Shown one piece after another: positions 1-5,826 of a stretch of 8,307 nt of DNA. The position numbers and the translations under genes are program-made. Each line of letters begins with the position of its first letter. Position 1 is the stretch's first letter. This stretch comes from Humitalea sp038323655 (GTDB lineage: Bacteria; Pseudomonadota; Alphaproteobacteria; Acetobacterales; Acetobacteraceae): contig JBBQHE010000199.1 in NCBI GenBank assembly GCA_038323655.1, forward strand, positions 1 to 8,307, written 5' to 3'. The notes under the pieces were generated by a model. It did not search any database. It worked only from the letters and a program-made list of their open reading frames with translations, and was not told the DNA's origin.

Positions 1-2
1 CC

Positions 3-110
3 GACGTCGGGCCGGACCTTGCCCGCGAAGGGATTGCGACCATCAGCGTGCTCGGTGCGTTCCATGCTTCGGCAGCGGTGAAGGCGGCACTCGCCGATCG
101 CATCACCTGA
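3..110 (+). CDS. 3' end of an unrecognised CDS (partial)
   Basis: An open frame enters from the left edge and ends in TGA at 108-110. It encodes about 35 residues that start DVGPDLAREG and end AALADRIT. The tail reads like the last strand and helix of an alpha/beta protein: a short hydrophobic stretch (ATISVLGAF) followed by an Ala-rich amphipathic helix. No motif lets me name the family. The next gene begins 31 bp later on the same strand, so the two could be co-transcribed. The frame has the GC-rich third positions of its neighbours, which supports real coding. Everything 5' of this tail lies outside the window. Confidence 0.6.
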   Translation, partial: DVGPDLAREGIATISVLGAFHASAAVKAALADRIT

Positions 111-130
111 CCGCCCACCATTTTTTCTTT

Positions 131-136
131 GAAGGA
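131..136 (+). promoter_or_regulatory. Ribosome binding site of the esterase
   Basis: GAAGGA sits 5 nt before GTG 142 and 11 nt before ATG 148. The spacing slightly favours the GTG start. It lies just after a T-rich stretch (121-130) in an otherwise GC-rich leader. Confidence 0.5.
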
Positions 137-141
137 TTTCA

Positions 142-1158
142 GTGACTATGCCGCTTTCCTCGATGCGTGACGCGCTGCGCCTGACCCGGCAGGGGCGCCT
201 GGCGGAAGCCACTGCCTTGCTGCGCGGCGCGGACGCCACGCCCCAACCGGGCGTGCTGGCCGGGCTGTTGGGGCGCGTCACTGGGCGCGCCGAACCTGTG
301 GCCAATGCGCGCCCCGCCGCGCCCAAGGGCGGGGACCAAGCCATGACGGCCCGGACCTTCAGCAGTGCCGCCGGCAGCCGCGACTACCGCCTTTTCGTCC
401 CGGCCGGCGCGACCGGCCCCCGGCCGCTTCTGGTCATGCTGCACGGCTGCACCCAGACGGCGGAGGATTTCGCCGCCGGCACCGCCATGAATGCGTGCGC
501 CGAGGCCGAAGGCGTGATCGTGGCATGGCCAGAGCAACCACGGCGGGCCAACCCCAACACGTGCTGGAACTGGTTCAACCCCGCCGACCAGTCGGCGGGC
601 GCCGGCGAACCGGCGTTGATCGCGGGCATCGCCGCCGAGGTCACGCGAAACCACGCCGTCGACCCTGGCCGGGTGTTTGTCGCGGGGCTTTCTGCCGGTG
701 GGGCCGCCGCGGCGCTGATGGCCCGCGCCTATCCGGATGTCTTCACCGCGGTCGGCATCCATTCGGGCCTGGCCGCCGGGGCTGCGCACGACCTGAACTC
801 TGCCCTGGCCGCCATGAAGCAGGGGGCTGCTGGCCACGGTGGCATCACCCTGCCGATGATCGTCTTCCACGGTGATGCCGACCGGACCGTAAGCCCGGCC
901 AATGCCACGGAAGTGCTGGCCCAGGCTATGCAGCCCGGGCTGCGTCGGCTGCAGGAGGAAGCCCAGGTTGCCGGTGGTCGCGCTTACACCCGCACCCAGT
1001 ACCGCGACACCTCGGGCGCGGTCCGCCTCGAAGACTGGTCTGTCCATGGCGCAGGCCACGCCTGGTCGGGCGGCACCAGTGCCGGCTCCTACACCGACCC
1101 GACCGGGCCGGATGCCTCGGCGGCGATACTGGGGTTCTTTTTGGCGCAGCCTGGCTGA
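142..1158 (+). CDS. PHB depolymerase-family esterase (LpqC/COG3509 type), alpha/beta hydrolase
   Basis: This 338-aa alpha/beta hydrolase belongs to the short-chain-length polyhydroxyalkanoate depolymerase / feruloyl-esterase-like family, which cleaves ester bonds in PHB oligomers or related esters. Visible features in order: an N-terminal helical segment (residues 8-30); first core strand with the oxyanion motif LLVMLHGCTQ (about 96-105); the conserved WPEQ and NTCWNWF segments (129-145); nucleophile elbow AGLSAGG with Ser184; HGDADRTV with probable catalytic Asp247; and GAGHAWSGG with catalytic His306. The triad is complete. No signal peptide or lipobox is visible, so the enzyme is probably cytoplasmic, unlike secreted depolymerases; intracellular mobilisation of PHB or hydrolysis of small esters is the likely role. 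Start choice: GTG at 142 lies 5 nt after GAAGGA (131-136); ATG at 148 is two codons in and 11 nt from it, so either is possible. The exact substrate cannot be read from sequence. Confidence 0.9.
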   Translation: MTMPLSSMRDALRLTRQGRLAEATALLRGADATPQPGVLAGLLGRVTGRAEPVANARPAAPKGGDQAMTARTFSSAAGSRDYRLFVPAGATGPRPLLVMLHGCTQTAEDFAAGTAMNACAEAEGVIVAWPEQPRRANPNTCWNWFNPADQSAGAGEPALIAGIAAEVTRNHAVDPGRVFVAGLSAGGAAAALMARAYPDVFTAVGIHSGLAAGAAHDLNSALAAMKQGAAGHGGITLPMIVFHGDADRTVSPANATEVLAQAMQPGLRRLQEEAQVAGGRAYTRTQYRDTSGAVRLEDWSVHGAGHAWSGGTSAGSYTDPTGPDASAAILGFFLAQPG

Positions 1159-1179
1159 GGCGGGGAAGCAGCGATCCCG

Positions 1180-1198
1180 CCGGCCCCGCCTGGGCCGG
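1180..1198. terminator. GC-rich hairpin between convergent genes
   Basis: CCGGCCC (1180-1186) pairs perfectly with GGGCCGG (1192-1198) around a 5-nt loop. It starts 21 bp after the esterase stop codon. There is no U tract on either strand, so if it terminates transcription it is not a textbook intrinsic terminator. Its position in a tail-to-tail gap, next to a second hairpin, is the main support. Confidence 0.35.
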
Positions 1199-1200
1199 GT

Positions 1201-1230
1201 GAACCCGCGGCGTCCGTCTTGGGCGGGTTC
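1201..1230. terminator. Second inverted repeat between convergent genes
   Basis: GAACCCGC (1201-1208) is the exact reverse complement of GCGGGTTC (1223-1230), with a 14-nt loop. It lies 27 bp before the stop codon of the minus-strand b561 gene and 2 bp from the preceding hairpin. Together the pair could act as a bidirectional terminator or 3'-end stabiliser for the two converging transcripts. No T-run follows. Confidence 0.35.
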
Positions 1231-1257
1231 GGTTGGGCTTGGTGTCTCTGAGGGGTA

Positions 1258-1953
1258 TCAACCCCGGCCCCGGGGCGGATCGTGGCCCCAGATCGCCCGG
1301 TAGGTCGGGATACGTCCGCGCGATTCCAGCCGGCCGAAGGCGCCGACGGTGAGGGCAAGCGGCACGAGCACGGCGCCGAAAGCCCAGGCCGGGGCCGCGA
1401 CGAGGGCGAGGCCTGTCAGGATCGCTGCCCAGCCGAAGACCATCGCGATCCATCCCCCCGCCCGATGCAAGCCTTCAAAAATGCGGCGGCGCTGGGTCAT
1501 GTCGTAATGGTCGCCCCGCATCTGGGTGTCGGTCGGCCCGCCCTTGGTGCCGCGCAGCCAGCCCAGCGCCATCTGGCCCACGCCGAGGGCCACCACCACC
1601 AGCCCGATCTGGCCGTGTTCGGTCTTGAAACTGCCCCCGGTCAGCCAGAGCATCGCGCCGAAGCCGGCGAGCATCGCCGCCACCCCGGCGTATTGCAGGG
1701 CGCGGTGCCATTGCCACCAGAACCTGTTGTCGAGCCCGGCAGGAAACTCCTGCTCGGGCAGGACTTTCCAGAATCGCGCTACTAGCCCGCCCAGTGGCAA
1801 CAGCACCGACCAGGCCCAGATCATCAGCGCCGCATGCAGCACGAAGACGGTGGGGGCAGCAGCACTGGCCAGCCACCAGGCGGCCAGCCCCCCGGCCAGT
1901 GCCAGCAGGGCAAGCCCGGCGTGGCGCCGGCGTGTGGGCTTGGGGATCGTCAT
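1258..1953 (-). CDS. Cytochrome b561-domain integral membrane protein
   Basis: This 231-aa inner-membrane protein has six hydrophobic segments (about residues 13-31, 36-54, 84-105, 113-133, 163-187 and 190-208). It matches the eukaryote-like cytochrome b561 / DOMON-associated b561 fold, in which four central helices bind two haems b and move electrons across the membrane. The four expected haem-ligand histidines are present, one per core helix: His40 (before AALMIWAW), His83 (in FWWQWHRALQYAG), His113 (in EHGQIGL) and His163 (in EGLHRAGGW). The AR-F-K after core helix 1 (AR 59-60, FWK 61-63) is also typical. The start is ATG at 1953-1951, preceded by AGGAG 4 nt upstream; the frame stays open to 2025, but that extension has no ribosome site and would run into the intergenic region. 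No DOMON domain is attached. It is divergent from the Mo-hydroxylase operon and may supply or accept electrons, which is inference. Family call is strong; the physiological donor is unknown. Confidence 0.88.
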   Translation of the reverse strand: MTIPKPTRRRHAGLALLALAGGLAAWWLASAAAPTVFVLHAALMIWAWSVLLPLGGLVARFWKVLPEQEFPAGLDNRFWWQWHRALQYAGVAAMLAGFGAMLWLTGGSFKTEHGQIGLVVVALGVGQMALGWLRGTKGGPTDTQMRGDHYDMTQRRRIFEGLHRAGGWIAMVFGWAAILTGLALVAAPAWAFGAVLVPLALTVGAFGRLESRGRIPTYRAIWGHDPPRGRG

Positions 1954-1957
1954 CAGG

Positions 1958-1962
1958 CTCCT
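1958..1962 (-). promoter_or_regulatory. Ribosome binding site fixing the b561 start
   Basis: On the minus strand the sequence reads AGGAG-CCTG-ATG. This is a strong Shine-Dalgarno site 4 nt before the ATG at 1953 and it decides between this start and upstream in-frame ATGs. Confidence 0.75.
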
Positions 1963-1990
1963 GCAATACCAGGGGCTTGGGGCGCCGCCG

Positions 1991-2005
1991 GTCAAGCCCG
2001 TTGAC
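1991..2005. repeat. Perfect dyad GTCAA-N5-TTGAC, candidate operator
   Basis: GTCAA (1991-1995) and TTGAC (2001-2005) are exact reverse complements separated by GCCCG. The dyad sits in the 131-bp divergent region between the b561 gene and the hydroxylase operon. Its right half overlaps the TTGACA -35 box. Short arms around a 5-bp spacer suit a dimeric helix-turn-helix repressor, but 5-bp arms can arise by chance and no regulator gene is in the window. Confidence 0.4.
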
Positions 2006-2029
2006 ACCGCCCGCCCCCATGTCACCTAT
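2001..2029 (+). promoter_or_regulatory. Candidate sigma-70 promoter of the Mo-hydroxylase operon
   Basis: A perfect -35 hexamer TTGACA (2001-2006) is followed after 17 bp by ACCTAT (2024-2029), a poor -10 element matching consensus only at its last two positions. Transcription would start near 2036, leaving a leader of about 49 nt before the FAD-subunit ATG. Support comes from the consensus -35, the optimal spacing and the location; the weak -10 would fit activator or repressor control through the overlapping dyad. Confidence 0.35.
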
Positions 2030-2084
2030 CGGGCAGGCATTGCGGGACAGCCATGCCTTGGGGAGTGGTCCGGATGCAGAAGCC

Positions 2085-2921
2085 ATGAAGGCCGCCGCCT
2101 TCGATTATGTTCGCGCGACCGACGCAGCCCATGCCCAGGCTCTGCTCGCCGAGCACGGCGCGGGCGCCCGCTTGCTGGCTGGCGGGCAAAGCCTGCTTGC
2201 CACGTTGAACCTGCGCCTGTCTGACCCGGCCATCCTGATCGACATCGGCCGGATCGGGCTGAACCAGATCGTGTTGGCGAACGGGGTGTTGCGGATCGGC
2301 GCGCTGACCACGCACGCCGACATCGCGCGTTCACCGCTGGTCGCGACCCATGCGCCGATGCTGGCCGAGGCCGCGCCGCTGATCGCCCATGCCGCGATCC
2401 GCAACCGCGGCACGCTGGGCGGCAGCCTGGCGTTGGCCGATCCCGCCGCCGAATGGCCGGCCTGCGTGCTGGCGCTGGGCGCGACGGTGCTGGTTTCCAG
2501 CACGGCGCGCGGCGCACGGCGGATCGCGGCCGAGGATTTCTTCCAGGGGCTCTATCAGACCGCCATGGCGCCGGATGAGATGATCCTGGGCGTCGAGTTT
2601 CCGCGGTTGGAGCCGGGCGAAGCGCAGGCCTGCATGGAACTCGCCCGTCGGCACGGCGACTATGCGCTCGTCGGGCTGGCCATCACGCGCCGTGGTGCCG
2701 GCTGGCGCTGCGCCTTTTTCGGCGTCGGCCCCACGCCCATGCTGGCGCGCGCCGCCATGGCCGCGGCCGAGGGCCTGCCGCCGCGCGAAGCCGCCGCCGC
2801 GGCCGTGGCCGCGCTGCCCCAGGACCTCGACCCACCCGACGACCCCAGCATGGATGCCGCGACCCGGCTGCACCTGGCGCAGGTGCTGCTGCGCCGCGCG
2901 ATCGAAAGGCTCGGCGCATGA
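2085..2921 (+). CDS. FAD-binding (medium) subunit of a xanthine dehydrogenase-family Mo hydroxylase, CoxM-like
   Basis: This 278-aa subunit passes electrons from the iron-sulfur subunit to FAD and on to the external acceptor. It shows both FAD-binding signatures of the CoxM/XdhB family: LLAGGQSLLATLNLRL (about residues 30-45) and IRNRGTLGGSLALADPAAEWP (105-125). The conserved RHGDYALVG segment (189-197) precedes the C-terminal domain. Length is normal for a CoxM subunit (about 280-290 aa). There is no inserted Cys cluster of the 4-hydroxybenzoyl-CoA reductase type. ATG 2085 is chosen because the family begins with M-K-x-x-x-F-x-Y. The frame is open further upstream to 1794, but that stretch has no family similarity and crosses the promoter region. 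The Shine-Dalgarno site is weak (AGAAG only 2 nt upstream). The stop overlaps the next start by ATGA, so the two genes are translationally coupled. Confidence 0.92.
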   Translation: MKAAAFDYVRATDAAHAQALLAEHGAGARLLAGGQSLLATLNLRLSDPAILIDIGRIGLNQIVLANGVLRIGALTTHADIARSPLVATHAPMLAEAAPLIAHAAIRNRGTLGGSLALADPAAEWPACVLALGATVLVSSTARGARRIAAEDFFQGLYQTAMAPDEMILGVEFPRLEPGEAQACMELARRHGDYALVGLAITRRGAGWRCAFFGVGPTPMLARAAMAAAEGLPPREAAAAAVAALPQDLDPPDDPSMDAATRLHLAQVLLRRAIERLGA

Positions 2922-3379
2922 GGCTCGCACTGACCGTCAACGGGCAGGCGACGTCGCTGGACGTCGAACCCCGCATGCATCTGATCGACGCCTTGCGCGA
3001 AAAACTCGACCTGACCGGCAGCCATGTCGGCTGCGAACACGGCGTCTGCGGCGCCTGCACCATACGGTTGGATGGTGTGGCGGTCCGCGGCTGCCTGGTG
3101 CTGGCGGTACAGGCCGAAGGCTGCGACGTGCAGACGGTGGAGGGCATGGCCGAGGATGCGCGCTTCGATGCGCTGCGCGCCGCCTTCGTCGCCCACAACG
3201 CATTGCAATGCGGCTACTGCACGCCGGGGATGCTGGCCGCGGCGGCGGAGCTGGTCGAGGCCGGGGGCACCCCCGACCGTGCCGCGATACGCGCACATAT
3301 CTCGGGCAACTACTGCCGCTGCACGGGATACCAGGCGGTCGTCGATGCCATCGCCGATGTGATGGAAGGGGCCGCGTGA
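2918..3379 (+). CDS. [2Fe-2S] (small) subunit of the Mo hydroxylase, CoxS-like
   Basis: This 153-aa protein carries two [2Fe-2S] clusters that relay electrons from the Mo site to FAD. The N-terminal plant-ferredoxin-like domain supplies Cys39, Cys44, Cys47 and Cys59 (motif GCEHGVCGACTI...GC). The C-terminal four-helix domain supplies Cys98, Cys101, Cys133 and Cys135 (motifs QCGYCTPGM and GNYCRCTGY). All eight ligands are intact and the length is typical (150-165 aa). The start ATG 2918 overlaps the stop of the FAD gene and has GAAAGG 8 nt upstream. Its own stop overlaps the start of the large subunit by one base (TGATG). Known cytoplasmic family; no Tat leader is visible, unlike periplasmic relatives such as IorA-partner or PaoA-type enzymes. 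Confidence 0.95.
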   Translation: MRLALTVNGQATSLDVEPRMHLIDALREKLDLTGSHVGCEHGVCGACTIRLDGVAVRGCLVLAVQAEGCDVQTVEGMAEDARFDALRAAFVAHNALQCGYCTPGMLAAAAELVEAGGTPDRAAIRAHISGNYCRCTGYQAVVDAIADVMEGAA

Positions 3380-5742
3380 TGCTGCATGCCGTGGACCTGC
3401 CCAATGCCTGGATTGGCCGCGCCCGGCCGCGCGATGCGGCCGCGCGCCAGGCTGCGGGCGGCGGACGTTTCGTCGATGACCTGCGCTTCGCACGGATGGT
3501 GCATGTCGCCTACCTGCGCAGCCCGCATGCCCATGCGCGGATCGGCGCCATCGACATCACGGCGGCCGCGGCCATGCCCGGCGTGGTGCGGGTGGTGCGG
3601 GCCGAGGACCTGGATCCGATCATGTCGCCCTGGACCGGGGTGCTGGCGCATTTCAAGGGGCTGAAATCCGCCCCGCAATATCCGCTCGGCCGCGGTGTCG
3701 CGGTGTTCCAGGGCGAACCCATCCTGGCGGTTGTGGCGGATAGCCGTGCTGCGGCCGAGGATGCCCTGGCGCTGGTGCAGGTGGAATGGGACGCTTTGCC
3801 GGCCGTGACGGACCCCGAGGCGGCTCTGGCGGGTGCGCCGATCCATGAGGCGCTGGGCGACAACCTGGCCTTCACGCGCACCGCCGAAACCGGCACCGAC
3901 CTGGCCGCAGCCTTTGCCGGCGCGCACAAGGTCGTGGAGTCCCACTTTTCGACCGCACGCCATACCGGCGTCACCCTGGAACCGCGCGGCATCCTGGCCG
4001 ACTGGAACCGCGCGGATCAACGCCTGACGGTGCACCACGGCACCCAGGCGCCGCACATGATGAAGGAAATCTTTGCCCGCCACCTCAACCTGCCCGAGGA
4101 AGCGGTGCGCGTGATCTGCCCTGACGTGGGCGGCAGTTTCGGCATCAAGGTGCATGTCTATCCAGATGACATGGCGACGGTCGCCATAGCCGTGCTGCTC
4201 GGCCGGCCCGTCAAGTTCGTGGCCGACCGGCTGGAATCCTTTACAGCCGATATCCACGCCCGCGAACACCGCGTGCATGCGCGCATGGCGGTGGATGCGG
4301 AGGGCAAAATCCTCGCACTCGATGTCGATGACCTGACGGCGATCGGGCCTTACAGCGTCTATCCCCGCACCTCGGCGGTCGAGGGCAACCAGGTCGTGAA
4401 CATCTCGGGCGGCTGGTATCGCGTGCCCGCCTATCGGGCGCATCTGCGCGTCGCCTTCACCAACAAGCCGCCGACTTGCCAGTATCGCGCGGTCGGCCAC
4501 CCGGTCGCGGTCGCGGTGACCGAGGGCATGGCCGACCTGGCGGCCGAGGCGGTGGGCCTGGACCCCGCCGAGTTTCGCCGGCGGAACCTGATCGCCGACG
4601 ACGCCTATCCGACCAAGGCGCCATCGGGGATTTTGTTCGAGGGGCTGTCGCATCACAAGGCGCTGGCGCGGCTGCTGGAGATCATGGACTACGACGCGCT
4701 GCGCGCGCAGCAGGCGGAGGCCCGCGCCAAGGGCCGCCACCTTGGCATCGGCATCGCCTGCTTCGTCGAGATCGCCAACCCTTCCGCCGCCTTCTACGGC
4801 GTTGGCGGCGCGCCGATCTCGGCGCAGGACGGCTGTACCGTACGGCTGGAACCCGGAGGCGCCGTCACCGTCGCCTCATCCATCACCGAACAGGGCCAGG
4901 GCACGGAGGCCATCCTGCAACAGATCGCCGCCGAGGCGCTGGGCGTGGACCCGGCCCGCGTCCGCGTCATCACCGGCGACACCGAACGCACCCCCTATGG
5001 CGGCGGCACCTGGGCCAGCCGCGGGGCGGGCATCGGCGGCGAAGCCTGCCTGCAAGCCGCCCGCGGCCTCGCCGCCAATATCCGTGACCTGGCGGGGGCG
5101 GTGCTGCAGGCGGCCCCCGACACCCTCGCCCTGCGCGACGGGGCGGTTGTCGATGCGGCCTCGGGGGCCGTGCGCATGACGCTGCCGGAACTTGGGCGCC
5201 TGGGGTATTTCCGCGGCGACCTGCTGCCGCCTGGCGTGCAGCCGGAACTGTCGGTCACGCGGCATTTCCAGACGCGCAAATTCCCCTTTGCCTTCACCAA
5301 TGGCTGCCAGGGCTCGCTGATCGAACTCGACCCCGAGACCGGCTTCATCACCCTGCTGAAACACTGGGTGGTCGAGGATTGCGGCACCGTCATCAACCCG
5401 CTGCTGGTCGATGAACAGGTGCGCGGGGGCGTGGTGCAGGGCATCGGCGGCGCGCTTTACGAGGAATGCCTCTACGACGCCGACGGCAACCTGCTGAACG
5501 GCAACATGGCCGATTACCTGGTGCCGATGGCGGGCGAGATGCCGGATATCGTGGTGGCCCACATCGCCACGCCGACGGCGGAAAGCGCGCTCGGCGCCAA
5601 GGGCGCCGGTGAGGCCGGGACCGCCGGCGCCCCGGCCGCCATCATGAATGCGCTGAACGACGCCCTGCGCCCGCTTGGCGCGCGACTGACGGACATGCCT
5701 TTCACGCCGAAGCGGGTGCTGGACGCAATCCGGCGCCGCTGA
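3379..5742 (+). CDS. Molybdopterin-binding (large) catalytic subunit, xanthine dehydrogenase family, CoxL-like
   Basis: This 787-aa catalytic subunit hydroxylates its substrate at a molybdenum cofactor using water as oxygen source. The N-terminal domain (about 10-140) has GGGRFVDDL, SPHAHARI and QGEPILAVVA, typical of the a/b hammerhead. Mo-cofactor segments follow: PDVGGSFGIKVHVYP (248-262), TEQGQGTEAILQQIAAEALG (503-522), TGDTERTPYGGGTWASRG (532-549) and KGAGEAGTAGAP (741-752) with the universally conserved catalytic Glu745. The active-site loop reads QYRAVGHP (368-375). In true CO dehydrogenase it is AYRCSFR with a copper-binding Cys, and here that position is Ala371, so this is not a form I CO dehydrogenase; form II enzymes have AYRGAGR, also different. 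The substrate is probably an N-heterocycle, purine or aldehyde, unproven. Start ATG 3379 has GGAAGGGG (3364-3371) 7 nt upstream and overlaps the previous stop; GTG 3376 is a less likely alternative. The frame is open upstream to 2662 only as a GC artefact. Confidence 0.93.
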   Translation: MLHAVDLPNAWIGRARPRDAAARQAAGGGRFVDDLRFARMVHVAYLRSPHAHARIGAIDITAAAAMPGVVRVVRAEDLDPIMSPWTGVLAHFKGLKSAPQYPLGRGVAVFQGEPILAVVADSRAAAEDALALVQVEWDALPAVTDPEAALAGAPIHEALGDNLAFTRTAETGTDLAAAFAGAHKVVESHFSTARHTGVTLEPRGILADWNRADQRLTVHHGTQAPHMMKEIFARHLNLPEEAVRVICPDVGGSFGIKVHVYPDDMATVAIAVLLGRPVKFVADRLESFTADIHAREHRVHARMAVDAEGKILALDVDDLTAIGPYSVYPRTSAVEGNQVVNISGGWYRVPAYRAHLRVAFTNKPPTCQYRAVGHPVAVAVTEGMADLAAEAVGLDPAEFRRRNLIADDAYPTKAPSGILFEGLSHHKALARLLEIMDYDALRAQQAEARAKGRHLGIGIACFVEIANPSAAFYGVGGAPISAQDGCTVRLEPGGAVTVASSITEQGQGTEAILQQIAAEALGVDPARVRVITGDTERTPYGGGTWASRGAGIGGEACLQAARGLAANIRDLAGAVLQAAPDTLALRDGAVVDAASGAVRMTLPELGRLGYFRGDLLPPGVQPELSVTRHFQTRKFPFAFTNGCQGSLIELDPETGFITLLKHWVVEDCGTVINPLLVDEQVRGGVVQGIGGALYEECLYDADGNLLNGNMADYLVPMAGEMPDIVVAHIATPTAESALGAKGAGEAGTAGAPAAIMNALNDALRPLGARLTDMPFTPKRVLDAIRRR

Positions 5743-5826
5743 TCAACTGAAAAGCGCCGTGCCACCGGACACAGCGCGAAGGCTTCCGGCGCGGCAAGAA
5801 CCTCGGTGCAGCAGGGGATCAAGAAG
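5743..5826 (+). other. 84-bp gap between Mo operon and wall hydrolase
   Basis: No convincing terminator or promoter is visible. A weak dyad, GCGC flanking GAAGGCTTCCG near 5774-5793, lacks a T-run. The wall-hydrolase gene may therefore be read through from the Mo operon or use a promoter I cannot recognise. Confidence 0.3.
5813..5818 (+). promoter_or_regulatory. Ribosome binding site fixing the wall-hydrolase start
   Basis: AGGGGA lies 8 nt before ATG 5827. The upstream in-frame GTG 5806 has no comparable site, so ATG 5827 is the likely start. Confidence 0.65.

Noticed and set aside
83..130. Intrinsic terminator after the first partial gene: GGCGG (83-87) pairing with CCGCC (111-115) before a T-rich run at 121-130.
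   Set aside because: The stem is only 5 bp with a 23-nt loop and is separated from the T-run, so folding into an efficient terminator is doubtful.
1966..1995. A minus-strand sigma-70 promoter for b561 using TTGACC (1995-1990) and TGGTAT (1971-1966).
   Set aside because: Transcription would start about 6 nt before the ATG, inside the strong ribosome site, so the element would give a nearly leaderless message that contradicts that site.
1794..2084. N-terminal extension of the FAD subunit by 97 codons.
   Set aside because: It runs antisense through the b561 coding region and the divergent promoter region, and it has no resemblance to CoxM N-termini, which begin close to M-K-x-x-x-F-x-Y.
2662..3378. 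The large-subunit frame stays open for 239 codons upstream of its start, which could suggest a 1026-aa fusion.
   Set aside because: The upstream part overlaps the well-supported FAD and [2Fe-2S] genes, is rich in Arg and Pro as out-of-frame GC-rich DNA usually is, and shows no family motif. ATG 3379 with its ribosome site and the TGATG overlap explain the start.
3379..5742. Annotation as carbon monoxide dehydrogenase large subunit (coxL).
   Set aside because: The loop that holds the copper-binding Cys in form I enzymes has Ala here, and it does not match the form II motif either.
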